A DNA stretch of 64,000 bases from Capsaspora owczarzaki ATCC 30864 (Eukaryota; Opisthokonta; Filasterea). The notes below the pieces were generated by a model. It was not told the origin of the DNA and did not search any database. It was given only the letters and a program-made list of their open reading frames with translations. Of the stretch, positions 22,901-41,909 are shown in pieces. Numbering within the stretch: the first letter of the stretch is position 1; the number at the start of each line of letters is the position of its first letter. A program made the position numbers and the translations under genes. The DNA is taken from positions 349,587 to 413,586 of the forward strand of contig NW_011887297.1 in NCBI RefSeq assembly GCF_000151315.2, read 5' to 3'.

Positions 22901-25344
22901 AGGTGCAACAACATACGAATTCCCCGACGACGTCGACGATGACGACGACTGAAAATGCCACAATCAACAGACCTCGAGAGCGCCGTTGCTACGCGCGATG
23001 GCACACCACATAGTCGCTGCAGCTGGTCCATGAGGTAAACTAGGCAAAGTCGACGGGCTGGGCGGGTTGGGAACCGAGGATGTTTGGTTGGATGAGCCGC
23101 GTGAGGCTGCTTGTTGGGTGGTGGATGTCGGTGCGGATGGAACCGAGGAGCCATACAATGCCGCAAGCTCGGCGTCGTCATCTTGATCAGCCACGGTTGA
23201 TCGCTTGTTCTTCTGGGCGACAGCGACCGTCCTGTTGGCGTTCTTTGGTCCGGGTTGCTGTTGCTGTCGTTGCAGCACGGCCTCCGGAACAAACAAGCCC
23301 GATCGATCGGCGTAGAGGGAGACTGCGACCACTGGCTGACCCTGTGTTTGGAAAATAAAATGTGTATATGTGAGGGAAGGAGGGAGGGAGAGAAAAAATA
23401 GAGCGAGCGATCCAAATTGCGCTTGCCGCTGGGATAACATCTCTTGTTCACGCAGCTCAGTGGTCATCAACTTGCCCCCCCCCCGCGCCCTAAAACACCA
23501 AAAAACCCTACCGCAGCCACAGTCGCAGTCGACGCAACAAGCTCTTGAGTATCGCCTGTAAATTGAACAAAGGAAACGGCTCCATCCGCATGCAACGCCA
23601 GGACGCTCGATTCTGCAATGCTTGCGTGAATAATTTCAGACACGGACGACAACTGGGCGAGCAAAAGCTCCTGGCGGAGGTTGACACCGTCAACAAGACG
23701 AATGCCATGTGCGAACACGTCAACAATGAGAATTTTGCCGTTCGCCGCAAAGACATTGCCAATGGCAATGGTGGCACCTGCTGTGAAAAACCCACTTTCG
23801 GCGATTTGTTCAAGCTCTTCGCCAGTGGTGGTGAACACCAGCGTCGAGTCGTCGCGAGAAGCGACCAACAGCGAGTGGGATGCACCGTCGAGCGATGAAA
23901 GGGCGGCGAGAGACGGGTCCAAGGCGGTGCTGAACACGCTCCACAAGCCGCGACCTCCTGTGAGCTCTTCGAACGAAGAGATAATGTCGGGACGGATGCC
24001 ACGATGGGTCACCACAATGTTGCCAAAGTTGCCGTGACCGGCGCAAAACACAAGATCGAGCGGGTTTTGCGGATCAAACTGCTTTTGCTTGCCACCCGCG
24101 GCTGTTGATTGTTTGGGCAGCGGGTATTCCTCGGCGTCCTCCCGCTGACGTTGGCGCGAGGCGTCCGAAACGGACTCGTACAATTCGGCAGAGACATCTT
24201 CTGGCAGCCCTGCAGTCATGCTGACCACCGGGCCCATGTTGAGCAGAGTGTCGCAAGCCTGCAGCATGTACCGCGCAAGGAAGGTTGTTCGATCGCGAGC
24301 CAGCTCGGCCTGAGTGGGTCGCACAAGCATGCGGTCGAGCTCGTCGAGTGCCGTGTCTCGAGAGACAATTTGCACAACTGGGCGAGGCGCGACTGCGTCT
24401 TTGGCGGCGGAAGCAGTGTTTCCGTTTTCGTGGGCTTTGGTTTTCGCCGCGTTTGCTGCACCCGAAGCAGAACCGTACAAGTTTTCGAGTTCGCTGTCAT
24501 CCTCGTCATCGTCGGCGGCTCCAGCGGCAGTGTGGTGGCCGTTGGTGTCGGACGAGCGACTGCGTTTGTTTGCGGAAAAGTCATCCAGAGCTGCGCTGGC
24601 CAGGCGGCGCTTGTCGGCGGCCGCTGTGGCATTGTTCATCACACGGAGCAAGACTGAATCGCTAGCACGCGACCCAATGAAGCAGTATTGGCCATTGTAA
24701 AGCGAAGTCATGCAGCAAGGCAAGACACTCGCACCGGCGGGTTCGATGCGAATGCGCACAACCGTGCGGCCCTCTGTGAGCAGGGTGGCCACAAACATTT
24801 CTCCACCCTCCGTCACGGCAAGAAGGGTTTCCGGTGTCAAAAAGCAACACCGTCCTTCCTGCATGTTGTAAACCACGCTGCTGCCGTCGGGGTGCTTGTT
24901 TTCTGGTATCCCCAGGCGCAGCTCTGTCGACATGGATGAGAGTTCGTTCAAGGAGACTCCGACTGTTGGAGAGGACTGGCTCAAGTGCAAGATTGCATCT
25001 GGCGTGACAATCACTGTGCCGCAGACGGGGCGGGGCACAGCCATAACGCGCATCGAGTTGAATGGTAGTTTGTCCACCGACCAGACAACTGGATGTGAAT
25101 GGGACGACGTGTTGATGGAGAGAGCCACCATCGAGCATGTATCCTTGCGCTGGACAGTGCGCCCAGTCCAGGAGGGCGCGTTGGGTTCAAACAGAAGGGC
25201 CAGCGTCGGCTCAAAGTATCCCGTCAGAAACTCAATGTCAATGACGTGATGGATGTGGCGTTGCAGCTCTGTCAGCTTGATCTCGTACGAGGGACGCAGG
25301 CGTTGTCGCTTGCGAATGCTCGCCGCTGGAGCGGACGTTGTAGT

Positions 25345-25401
<57 letters not shown>

Positions 25402-26178
25402 AGAAGAAGCAGAAGAAGCAGTTGTCAGGTTTGCTCCAATTTGTGCGCTGGGCGGCACTGAGGCGGCGGGCGCCTGGGCGCTCTGATAATCGTCGTCTTC
25501 ATCGTCGTCTTCATCGAGGTGCGACTCTTGACGGAATGGCAGAATGATGAGCTTTGTGCCATAGACCAAGAAGGCTGCGCACTGGCGCATTGGATCGACG
25601 CGGATGACGGGTGGCCAGACGGCCTGAAGCGCGGTGGCATCGCGGCCGCCCCGCATCTCAATGTCTTCATACATGTGCAGCGAGATGGTCTTGAGATCGA
25701 GGGTGGCCGGGTCGTAGTCGACGACGGCGACCTTGGCCTCCTTGAAGGCCAGCAGCAACGAGTCGCGCTTGCAGTGTGCCAGCCGAGCCACGCCAATGCT
25801 CTCGACGTTCCCAGACAAGTTGAAGCTGGCAACCAGCTCGAGCTTGTGCTGCAGTGCTGGCGGCGTCGCGGGGGCGGAATGGAGAGATCTCGTGTTGATC
25901 TCAGTCGCGGCGTCGTCGGAGCGACCACCATCATTGCCACCGTAGCCAGCGGCGCGTCCAAGGTGCATGGCGCCCGCGGTCTGTGCAGTGAGTGCAGATC
26001 CGCTCGACAGCTCCGATCTCCATCCGGATCCCGAGGCGGTGGCGGCGTCGATGCGGTAGACTTCGAGCAGATTGGCGCGCGCAACGACCAGCTGGCGTTC
26101 CGCTGCATTGGTGAAGCTCGCCTCGACGCAGTGCTCGACCGCGGTCGGCGGATGCTGCTGCCGAAAGTACGCAAACAT
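19910..26178 (-). CDS. CPSF1: Cleavage and polyadenylation specificity factor subunit 1 (CPSF160)
   Basis: Large scaffold of the mRNA 3'-end processing complex; nuclear, built of three beta-propellers. Exons 26178-23512, 23341-22973, 22840-22658, 22565-21954, 21871-21756, 21658-21343, 21257-21105, 21014-20868, 20749-20602, 20508-20232, 20096-19910; 1724 residues against about 1440 in animals. The start MFAYFRQQHPPT matches the animal MYAVYKQAHPPT. Family landmarks follow in order: KRDSLLLAFKEAKVAVVDYD, YGTKLIILPFRQES, GYFEPTLALLFEP, SMVALSIN, FIGSRASDSVLL, LQLISPVTWESI, EEKQKG-like REQKGAITALSHVCGHLVS, AIKNFILVGDL, LLRQLDFHVGSHV, and the end VIDGELLSRFLYL. Extra length comes from low-complexity inserts: an acidic stretch plus about 18 Ala (25340-25396) and a Gln-rich loop (22190-22360). 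The gene starts 518 bases from the divergent PI3K gene. Confidence 0.96.
25340..25396 (-). repeat. (GCA)n repeat coding poly-alanine in CPSF1
   Basis: Near-perfect AGC/GCA triplet run. On the coding strand it encodes a run of about 18 Ala preceded by a Ser cluster, in a loop between propeller blades of CPSF1. It probably expands by slippage. Confidence 0.9.
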
Positions 26179-26696
26179 GCAAAAAAGCGACACACAAAAG
26201 CAAGAAAAAAAAAAAAAAAAAAAAAAAAAAGTAAGACCAAAAGAAAGCACGACTGAATGGAAGACTTCACTTGGCTTGCAGATCGTTGAGCTCAAGTCTC
26301 AAGCTGAACGACCAGCTGACAATAACGCCAATGTCCAGTAGTGCAGCAGAATTGTTACAGTAGATCGAGCTCACATAAATCTCAACGTCTTAGAAACCCC
26401 CTCCCCCTTTTTCCTTTTCCCCTTTCCCGTAGCGCTTTTGCAGACCCATTTTTGACCTTGCAACCAAACACCGCCTCCTCATCCTCATTCTCATCCTTCT
26501 CTTACGTTCACCATCCACCATTTCCCCGCCTTCCTCCCTCTTTGATCAAAGCGAGTGAGATTCAAAACAAAAGCAAATGTTTTTTTTTTTTTTCTTCAAT
26601 TTCCCACTCTTTTTTTTTTTTTTTTTTTTTCTTTTCAACTCTTTCTCTCACTCTCTCTTTCACTCTGTCTCTTTCACTCTCTCTCTAAACAAGAGC
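26179..26696. promoter_or_regulatory. Divergent upstream region of CPSF1 and the PI3K gene
   Basis: The 518 bases between the two start codons hold a run of about 24 A at 26206-26230, T runs at 26579-26593 and 26611-26630, and a CT-rich tract (CACTCTCT type, 26640-26686) immediately before the PI3K ATG. No TATA box stands out. Confidence 0.55.
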
Positions 26697-32907
<6,211 letters not shown>

Positions 32908-32917
32908 GTTTCTTGAG

Positions 32918-32968
<51 letters not shown>

Positions 32969-33229
32969 TGTCTTTTGTTTGTTTGTTTGTTGTCCGTTTG
33001 TTTGATTTCCGAATATACAAGATACTGAGTTCGCTTATTGTGCAATTCCATACAGCTAGATTCAGACTTGTTTTGCTTTTTTAAGCTGTTTGCTCAGTTC
33101 TGTTTTTTCTGTTTTTTTTTTTTTTTTCTTGTTTCACCCTTTTTCTCTTGTCCGTCCTCGCCGGCAAGCCCCACTCAAAACACAAACACACACAACAATC
33201 ACAAACACACACCCCCTCTGCTTCCATCC
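32908..33229. other. Short intergenic region with a (TG)n repeat
   Basis: The gap between the PI3K stop and the next ATG holds about 22 TG repeats at 32923-32967, then T-rich and CA-rich sequence. I see no gene; it must hold the PI3K 3' UTR and the promoter of the next gene. Confidence 0.5.
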
Positions 33230-36200
33230 ATGGCGACCGGTACCAGTGCCGTGATGGCTGCGATTGCTGACTCGGAGCGCCAGACAGTCAATCTGCCCTT
33301 GCTCGGTGAGAATTGTCATCCAGTGCTGCGTTCCTTCATCCAAGCGCCACCAACTCTCTCTCTCACACACACACGCACTTTGACTCTCACTTTGCCCAAT
33401 TTGAACCCCCATCTCAATTGACATCTGCTGCTGCTGGACGATTTGCCTGTTTGTTTGTAAAGATACGTTGGCGCTCGAATTTCTCTTTCAAGAGGGCATC
33501 CTGCTCCAGCGACCCGAGACGCTCCTCGGCTCTTCATCAACTTCATCTTCATCATCATCATCGAATCAAGCTGCTCGCTCGCGGACTGAGGTGACGCCGC
33601 AGCTGCTCCGCGTCCCAACTCGCGCGGCTGCGTCGGACATCAGTCTCGCAACTGGAGCCGCGTCCGACGCGCAGCAGCCAAGCCAGCAGCAGCAACCGTC
33701 TGCGCAACAGCAGACCCAGCCGGAAGCCAGGTCGCCGCCAAGCCCCAGTCTGCGGTCGTCTGCACGGTCGTCTGTCGCCGGGTCGTCGTCGTCAGGCGAG
33801 GATTCTCGCAGCGCTTCCCCTTCGCCGAGCGCCGAGGCACTGGCGGCCCTCGCGCAGCGGCAGTCCCCGTCGGCCCAGTCCATGCTCATTCGGTGGGCTT
33901 CAAGCCAGGCCCAAGCGCAGGCGCGGTCGCTGTCCGACGAGGAAAAGCTCGATGCCATCCAGCGCATCCAACGCGACATTTTGCAGGGCTGCATTGATGA
34001 CGCGCTCGCGAGCATTGAGACGTGGCTGCCATTGCTCCTCCAGGACTCCAGGCTGCACTTTGACTTGCTGCACCAACAATTCCTGGAGATGGTTCGACGC
34101 GGCGACACCCAGCAAGCGCTCGAGTTTGCGCGATCTACTTTTGCTGTGGCTGCCCAACGCGCGCACGCCGATGCCTACTCCCAATTCAAGCGCGCGTTTT
34201 GCTTGCTGACCTTTACGGGGCCTTCGTCCTTGTCGCGTGGCACCTCAGGATCTGGGTCTGGGTCTGGGTCTGGATGTGCAACAGCAACTGCAGACGATGC
34301 CGCGTCCGACGCGTCTCGAGCAGGGACAGCATCCCTGAGTCGCTCAGACTCGCTCGTGTCGCTGGAAACCCAGTCGCTCAACGAGTTTTTGGCTCGGATT
34401 CCACCTGCACTGCACGACTTGTACGACAAGGAGCGTCGCGAAAAACTTGCGGCTGCCGTACACACTGCGCTACTTCATGGCTTGGGCTTCCCCTTTGCAC
34501 GCTTTTCCATTGCCATTCGTCACCTGGCGCTTGTGCACAACATGTACCACGTTCTCAACGGCGGCCAGAGCCCCCATGCGGACATTGAGCGCTTTCTGAT
34601 TCCCGACCCCTCTGGCGTCTCAACGGCCTACACGGTCCCTTCTGCGCCCCACCCAGTGAGCCACCCAATCTCAGAGCACAACATTCAAACCCTCGTCCAG
34701 TCACTTTGCATTCCGCGACACACAGCGCTGGCCTCGCTGCGAGCTGCGCGCGGCAATCTGGAAGAGGCAATGCGCACCTCCCTCATGGCCATGCCAGTCA
34801 ACCGGGATCTCTTGGTTCAGCTCATTCTTGACTACTGCCAGTATCGCGGGCTGGTGAATGCGGCGAATGCAGACGAGCTGCTGTGCAGTCGCAACATGCT
34901 CAAGCAATTCCGCGAGGAGGAGCGCCAGCGCCTTCAAGCGCGGCCCGTGCTTGCTGCGACCCAGACTGCCACTTCGAGCCTGTCCCAGGACGACTTGATG
35001 GCCAAGCTGCAGCTCGTCCGTGAGCATGCCCGCGACGGCGATGCCCCGGCAGTTGTCGCACTCGTCAACGAACTCGATCCCAAATTCCTCACGCACAACC
35101 CAACGCTGAACTTTCAAATGTACAATGCGCTCTTCATCCATTATGTCGAGCTGAAGCAGTCGGACAAGGCTCTCGAGATTGCGAAAACCCACCTCGCGCC
35201 GGCCACGATGACATCCACTGATTTGATGGCCCGCTTCAAGCGCATTTTGATTTGGGCGACGCTTTATCGCAGACAGGGCCAACTTCCGTCACCCGCCTTC
35301 TCCTTTGCAGTCATTAAGGAGCAGCAGATTTCCGCCATCGCGCGGCCCATTTTCACTGCGCTGTGCGATGCCGTGGGGATTGTCGAGCCCCGTCTTGTGA
35401 AAATCATGCGCTACATGCTGCATGTCCACACTGCCTCCTTCCGCCAGCAGCAAGTTGGAGATCCGTTCGAACGTCCGTTCGCGATTGTTGATCTCAAGCG
35501 CTCAACATGGTGGCCGTCTGTCGCGCCGGGATTCTCGGTGTCTTCTTCTTCTCATGGTGGCAGCGGTGGCAGCGGCGGTGGCAGCGGCAATGTCGGAGGC
35601 AATAACAGTGGCAGTGGCAGTGGCAGTGGCAGCACCAGCAGCGGGCTTGCGTGGAGCGGCACTGGCAGGACTGGCTTTGCGACGACAACAACAGAGAGTG
35701 CCAGCGGCAGTGGCAGTGGTAGCGGTGGTGGTGGTGGTGGCCTCAGTCGCACGGCTCTGGGCTCCGGTAGTACGACCACGCGCAGCCTTGGCTCTAGCAA
35801 TACCAATGACGCTGCTGGCTCTGGCCCGAGCGCGCTGCCTTCCATGACCGACTCCATCCGATCGACAATCACCCGTTCTCGAGACATGACGAGTCTGATG
35901 GAGCGCATGTACAATGACGCTACTTCTGCGGCTGCGTCAATCGTTGCCCGTGGACCGGCACCCGGCACTCCGACGCGCGCCTCCTCGATGATGCGCGCAG
36001 CGGCTGCAGTCGATCGCAGCCGTCGGGAAGAGGCCAACTTACTCTCCCAGCAACAGCAACCGCAGCAGCAGCAACAACAGCAACGCGCGGGACTATCGCA
36101 ACGACCGCACCGTACGCTGCCAAGTGAGGATCCGGCAAGAATTTTAGCAAGACTGGACTTTGTGGAGCGCATGACTGAATTGGCCAGATCCGAGTCGCCT

Positions 36201-36512
36201 TTTCAGCACGACGATGACTTTATGGCAGAGCTCCTTGCTAGTGCGCGCCAGCTAGACGAACGGAGAGCTACCGACCCGTCCCGCCAGCAGCAGCAGCAGC
36301 AACGACAGCGGTCGAATCGCTCCTTCTTTAGTGCGTCCAATGAGCCCGAGGAAGGCGTGTCGCGAAGTGCACCAAGGCGGACGGAAGCCAGTCAGACCGA
36401 AGCGATTCAGACGTTGATGCAAATCCTTGCCATTCCACAAAACGACGCTGAAAGTCTGCTCGAGCAGCACGACGGTGATATTCAAGCTGCCGTTGCTGCT
36501 CGGTTGTCGTAG
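33230..36512 (+). CDS. Protein with two CTLH-type helical modules and two UBA domains
   Basis: Exons 33230-33305 and 33463-36512 join in phase (G + AT, Asp); 1041 residues. After a Ser-rich N-terminus comes a CTLH-like segment at about residues 188-270 (IQRDILQGCIDDALASIETW, FDLLHQQFLEMVRRGDTQQA). A CRA-like helical region follows at about 330-395, then a UBA-like domain at about 430-470 (LVQSLCIPRHTALASLRAAR). A second CTLH-like segment lies at about 536-631 (LQLVREHARDGDAPAVVALV, NFQMYNALFIHYVELKQSD). A Gly/Ser-rich linker precedes a C-terminal UBA (about 1000-1041: LMQILAIPQNDAESLLEQHD). CTLH proteins such as RanBP9 and GID8 build the CTLH/GID ubiquitin ligase. A ubiquitin-linked role is inferred from the domains; the exact ortholog is not clear and no RING is seen. 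Confidence 0.6.
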
Positions 36513-36864
36513 AGCCCTGTCCAGCTGTTTGGATGTTTTGCTGGTTTTGGCGTGTTTGTGCTTTTCAGGTCGCGTTTGCAACACAAACGACGAAATTGGG
36601 CACCTTTGTGGTTGTTTGATGCTCTGCACGATTTCGAACAGTTGCTTTTTGAACACAACAATAAAACCAATCTCCACTACGCACACAACCAACCAAATGC
36701 AAATTGGAATTGCAGTTCCAACCAAAGCACTCGAGCGTCACATCAATGAATAAACCCATATGGATTTGAGGACAAAGGTTTGCGTACACACACAGATACA
36801 CAAATACACGCATACACAGCCACACCACCATCCCTCAAGAAGGGAGATGTCATCGAGCACGTTT
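36513..36864. other. Convergent 3' spacer before aconitase
   Basis: This 352-base gap separates two convergent stop codons. An AATAAA at about 36660 lies 148 bases after the upstream stop and is a candidate poly(A) signal. CA-rich sequence follows at 36785-36825. No gene seen. Confidence 0.5.
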
Positions 36865-39800
36865 TTACTTGAGCTCAGCCATGCGGTTGAGGGCAGAGCC
36901 GGCACGGAACCAGGTGATCTGGCCCTCGTTGAAGGTGTGGTTGAGGGTAATGTTGTATGAGCTGCCATCGGCGCGGGTGAGGACGGCGGTGACGGGCTTG
37001 CCGGGGGCGAGTTGGTCGCCAGAAATCTTGAGGGTGACACGGTCGGAGGGGGCGATCTTGTCGTAGTCAGCAGGGTTGGCGAAGGTCAATGGGAGCATGC
37101 CCTGCTTCTTCAAGTTGGTCTCTGTGATGTGTGGAAAAGGGAGAGCGGTTTACAAATAGAGTGAGTGAAACGATCAAAAGGACATAAACTCATAAACTCC
37201 AACACAAGCTCGAAAAACAAAACAACTCACCGTGAATACGAGCAAAGCTCTTGACAATAATGGCAACACCGCCGAGGTGACGCGGCTCGAGAGCAGCGTG
37301 CTCGCGAGACGAGCCCTCGCCGTAGTTTTCATCGCCAAAGACAACCCACTTGACACCCTTCGCCTTGTAGGCGCGGGCAACGTCGGGGACGCCGCCAAAC
37401 TCGGAGGTGAGCTGGTTCTTGACAGAGTTGGGCTTGTCGTTCTCGGCGTTGATGGCGCCGATCAGCATGTTGTTGGAAATGTTGTCGAGGTGGCCACGGT
37501 ACTTGAGCCATGGGCCAGCCATCGAGATGTGATCGGTGGTGCACTTGCCCTTGGCCTTGATGAGGATGGGCATGTTGGCAAAGTCCTTGCCGTCCCACTT
37601 GTTGAAGGGCGAGAGCAGCTGGAGGCGGGCGCTCTTGGGGTCAACATCAACCTTGACGTTCGAGCCGTCGGCAGGGGGTCCCTGGTAGGTGTCCTCGCCG
37701 GCGTCAAAGCCACGGGCGGGGAGCTCGTCGCCGGTCGGGGGCTGGAGCTTGAAGGGCTTGCCGTTCTTGTCGGTGAGCGTGTCGGTCTCGGGGTTGAACG
37801 CGAGGCTGCCAGCGATGGCCATGGCAGTCACAATCTCGGGCGAGGCAACAAAGGCGTGGGTGGCCGGGTTGGCGTCGTTGCGGGCAGTGAAGTTGCGGTT
37901 GAACGAGGTGATGATCGAGTTCTTCTCGCCGTGCTTAATGTCGCGGCGGTCCCACTGGCCAATGCATGGGCCGCAAGCGTTGGCGAGGACAACACCGCCA
38001 ATGTCGCTGAGGGTCTTGGCCTGGCCGTCGCGGGTGATGGTGGCGCGGATTTGCTCAGAGCCGGGGGTGATGGTGAAGAGCGACTTGGCCTTGATCCCGT
38101 GGTCGAGGGCCTGCTTGGCGACGGAGGCGGCGCGCTCCATGTCCTCGTACGACGAGTTGGTGCACGAGCCAATGAGGCCGAACTTGAGCTCTGCGGGCCA
38201 GTTGTTGGCCTTGACGGCATCGGCGAACTTGGACAGGGGGTGGGCAAGATCGGGGGTGAACGGGCCGTTAATGTGGGGCTCGAGCTCGGAGAGGTTGATC
38301 TCGATGACCTGGTCGTACTTGGAGCCGGCGTCGGGGACGAGGTTGTGCTTCATCTGCTCGGCGAGAGAGGCAATCTCGGAGCGGCCGGTGGCCTTGAGGT
38401 AGTCGGCCATGCGGTGGTTGAAGGGGAAGACGGAGGTGGTCGCGCCAATCTCAGCACCCATGTTGCAGATCGTGCCCATGCCGGTGGCCGAGATCGAGTC
38501 GACGCCGGGGCCAAAGTACTCGACAATGGCGCCAGTGCCACCCTTGACGGTGAGGATGCCAGCCACCTTCAGGATGACGTCCTTGGGGGATGCCCAGCCC
38601 TTGAGCTCGCCGGTGAGCTTGACACCAATGACCTTGGGGCACTTGAGCTCCCACGGGATGCCAGCCATGACGTCGACAGCGTCAGCGCCGCCGACACCGA
38701 TGGTGATGCCGCCGAGACCGCCGCCGTTGACAGTGTGACTGTCGGTGCCGATGAGCAGGCAGCCGGGGTAGACGTAGTTCTCGAGGAGAATCTGGTGGAT
38801 GATGCCGCTGCCCGGCTTCCAGAAGCCGACGCCAAACTTGGCCGAGGCGGTGGCGAGGAAGTTGTAAACCTCCTTGTTGACGTCCTTGGCGCGAGCCAAA
38901 TCCTCGGCAGAGCCCTTCTGGGCCTCGATGAGGTGATCGCAGTGCACGGTGGTGGGCACGGCGACGCGGGGCAGGCCGGACGAGATGAACTGGAGCATGG
39001 CCATCTGTGAATTGGAAGGAAGGAGGGGGGAAAAAAAAAAAGAGAAAAAGAGCATGTGGTAAGTTTTTTCCATTGTTCGCTACAATCCACACCAACGGCC
39101 CCCCCCCACCCCCAACCCCAGCCGATCGTTCCACACCATCCAAAACGCATCGCCAGAGGGCAAACAAGAAGCAATATCAAAAGGGGTTTACCTGAGCGGT
39201 GGCGTCCTGCATGGCGACGCGATCGGGGCGAAGCTTGAGGTAGGACTTGCCACGGACAATCTCCTGGTTCTTGGGGTCGTCGAGGTGACCGTAGACGATC
39301 TTCTCGGCAAGAGTGAGCGGGCGGTTGAGGCTGGATGGGTTTTGATCACACAGTGAGATTTGGATGAAGGGTTTTTTTTTTGTGGGATTTTTGCTGCTTA
39401 CCGCTTCTTCACTTCGTGCAGCGTCGAGTCGAGCCGGGCATAGTTGACAAAGTCGTTCGGCTCCATGCGGCTCATGGGAACCTTAGAGGACAGCGTAGCG
39501 TAGCCAGCGCGAGCGACCTGCGGACGAGCAGACAGAGAGAGAGGGAAGTGGTCCAAGTGAAGTGGAGGATTATTTCGAAAAGTGAGTCCGTTGCAGTGAC
39601 AGTCGATGTAACGGCTTCACCGGGCCCACTGAGCCGCGTGAGCGAGTGAAGCCACTCGAAGATTGAGCAAGTCGAATGGGAACGCAGTGCCAGTTGAGCG
39701 GCGACAAGAGAGCAGAGAGGCAGAGCGAGCAAAAAAAAGAAAGTGGAGAAACGAAAAAAAAAAAAAAAGAAAAAAAAAAAGCGAGATCTAGCGAATGTTC

Positions 39801-40216
39801 CGTCGAAAGCAAAAAGCGCTTGCTTGTTTGGTGCTGCGAATCGCGCACTGAAAGGCACACGAAGACGCAGCAGACAAGATAAAGTTCAACAGTGCTGGCG
39901 TGTGGAACGGCGCCGCAAATCAAGAAGCACGCTTTCTCAAAGTAGAAAAAACAAAAAAACAATAAAAAAAAAATAAAAAGCCAGCCGATCAAAAGCCGCT
40001 GAAAACAAGGTTTCCAATGGAAGGGGGCTGCGTCAGGTCGCAATGGTGAAACAGCCGAACGCACAAGTCAAGGACAACACGGCAAAAAAAACGAGGGGCG
40101 AAAAAACGGTCGAAATCGAAGCGACAGGCAAAACGAATGGGAAAAAAAAGAAAGCCGAACAAAAAAAAAAAAAAAAAAAAAAAAAAGCTTACACGTGAAA
40201 CTGAGGCAGAGAACAT
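36865..40216 (-). CDS. ACO2: Aconitate hydratase, mitochondrial
   Basis: Interconverts citrate and isocitrate in the TCA cycle. Exons 40216-40193, 39517-39402, 39330-39192, 39004-37231, 37121-36865; 769 residues against about 780 in mammals. The tiny first exon encodes MFSASVSR, which with the next exon ([13 protein letters not shown]) forms a basic, Ser-rich mitochondrial presequence. Landmarks: [30 protein letters not shown], active-site TDSHT, the [4Fe-4S] cysteines in [11 protein letters not shown] and ACGPCIGQW, the catalytic serine in [19 protein letters not shown], and [13 protein letters not shown]. The gene has strong G/C-ending codon use, as expected for high expression; this also leaves long open frames on the opposite strand. 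The first intron (39518-40192, 675 bases) is full of A/T homopolymers. Confidence 0.97.
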
Positions 40217-40927
40217 TGTGAATAGAAAAAAAAAAAAAAAAAAAAAAATGAAGAATGGTTGAAGCGTTTCGTTAGGAAATTTAGTATGACTAAAACGTTC
40301 AACAAAAGGATTTTGTTCCCCAGAGCTGTTGTGTGCCCACATTTCGTCCCCTGCGTCAGATTCGCACGACGTTGTGGCCGCACAAACGTTGGGGGGGGGG
40401 GTGCTTTGACTGATGATCAACTCATCGATCTCTGCGTGCATTCAAGCACAAGAGGCAAGAGAGCGATGGAAAACTGAGAAAAGTGGAAATAAAGCAACAA
40501 AACCTGATGATAAATCTGGCAATTGCCGACATTCGCCTCGTGCTGCTCCGCTCCTTGAGGTCTCTATAGCTCTCTCCTTCAAGCGACAACGCCGCTGAGA
40601 TGTTTCTTCCTACCCCGACGTGAACTGCGATTCGAGAGTCCAGCTGAAGCCGAAGGTGTGTTGGAATGCTTTTTTCGCAGATTTTGCACTGATTTTGAAA
40701 TACCTCTCCCTAACCCTACCCCTAGCTTGAATGAAAAAGATGTTGTGGAATTGTACCCAATACTCGTATCTTCGTGGAACGATCTCTGATCGGGCTAGAG
40801 CGCTGTATTTTCAAAGTAAAACTGAAACAGAACAACCCAAAAATCAAACTCAGTTCTCCTTTGAAAACCAACCCTCCCCAAACTCCAACACCCACACTCC
40901 CATTACACACGACCGACTCGGAAAACG
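40217..40927. promoter_or_regulatory. Divergent upstream region of aconitase and eIF3g
   Basis: The 711 bases between the two ATGs carry a run of about 22 A at 40226-40248 next to the aconitase start, a G run at 40391-40400, and a CA-rich stretch just before the eIF3g ATG. I see no open frame worth calling. Confidence 0.5.
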
Positions 40928-41721
40928 ATGCCTGAAAGCACAGCAACTGCAAGCAGCAGCGCCAAGTGGGGCGACGTGCTCGACGAGGAGCTCGAATATG
41001 CCCACGACCTGCCAGCGCCTGGATCGCTGTCGGTGTCGCAATCGATCGGACAGCAGCAGCAGCACCAACAGCAGCAGCAGCAGCCCACCATCGACGCTGC
41101 ATACGTGTCCAAGTACGCTGACGACGACGAGGACGAGCTCCCCGGCCTGCAGGTGGTTGGGCCCGACGCGAACGGGGTCAAGCTTGTTATTGAGCACCGA
41201 CGGGACGACAACACTGGCGCCGTGGTGAAGGTGACGCGCAAGTTCCAGTTGTCCAAGCAGAAGACGACCCTGTCGCACGCCGAGGCCGAGCGCCGCCACT
41301 GGACCAAGTTTGGCGCCGAGACGGGAGCCAAGCCAGGCCCAGACCCAGCGACGACCATTGTGGCCGACGAGGTCTTCCTCGTCCTCACCGCCAAGAGCCA
41401 CGAGCTCGGCACCGACGCCACCAGCGCGCCCCAGGACGAGAAGATCAAGCTCGCCACCGGTGCCGGCGGCGCCGTCGCAAGCAAGGCCGTCAGCTGCCGC
41501 ATCTGCAAGGGCGATCACTGGACCACCCATTGCCCGCACAAGGAGCTCGCTGCCTCGCAAGACGACCTCGAGAAGGGTGAGGCACTGTCGTTTTGGTTGT
41601 GTGTGCGTGTTTGTGTTCTCGCGTTTCGAGGCAGGGACCAACAAGACCAAGCAGGCGAGCAGCAGCACAGCAATGCTTTTGACAAAGGAAAAAAAAAAAA
41701 AAAAAAAAATTGGGCAAAAAC

Positions 41722-41765
<44 letters not shown>

Positions 41766-41866
41766 ATTTGGCTGAAACAAGTTTTCAATCTTACAACATT
41801 GGGACGATTTGGCGTTGTTCTGCGTCGATCTACAGAGCAGATTATTTGTGCTGTGCTGACTTGTTG

Positions 41867-41909
<43 letters not shown>

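Noticed and set aside
22842-22972. Possible mini-exon in the second CPSF1 intron from the downstream exon (CATTTTCAG ... GTATG)
   Set aside because: Joining the flanking exons directly gives NGALEIYSLPDF, matching the animal DGRLEIYQLPDW without a gap.
37232-39010. 592-codon plus-strand frame antisense to aconitase
   Set aside because: Arises from strong G/C-ending codon bias in aconitase; the Gly/Val/Asp-rich translation is typical of a shadow frame.
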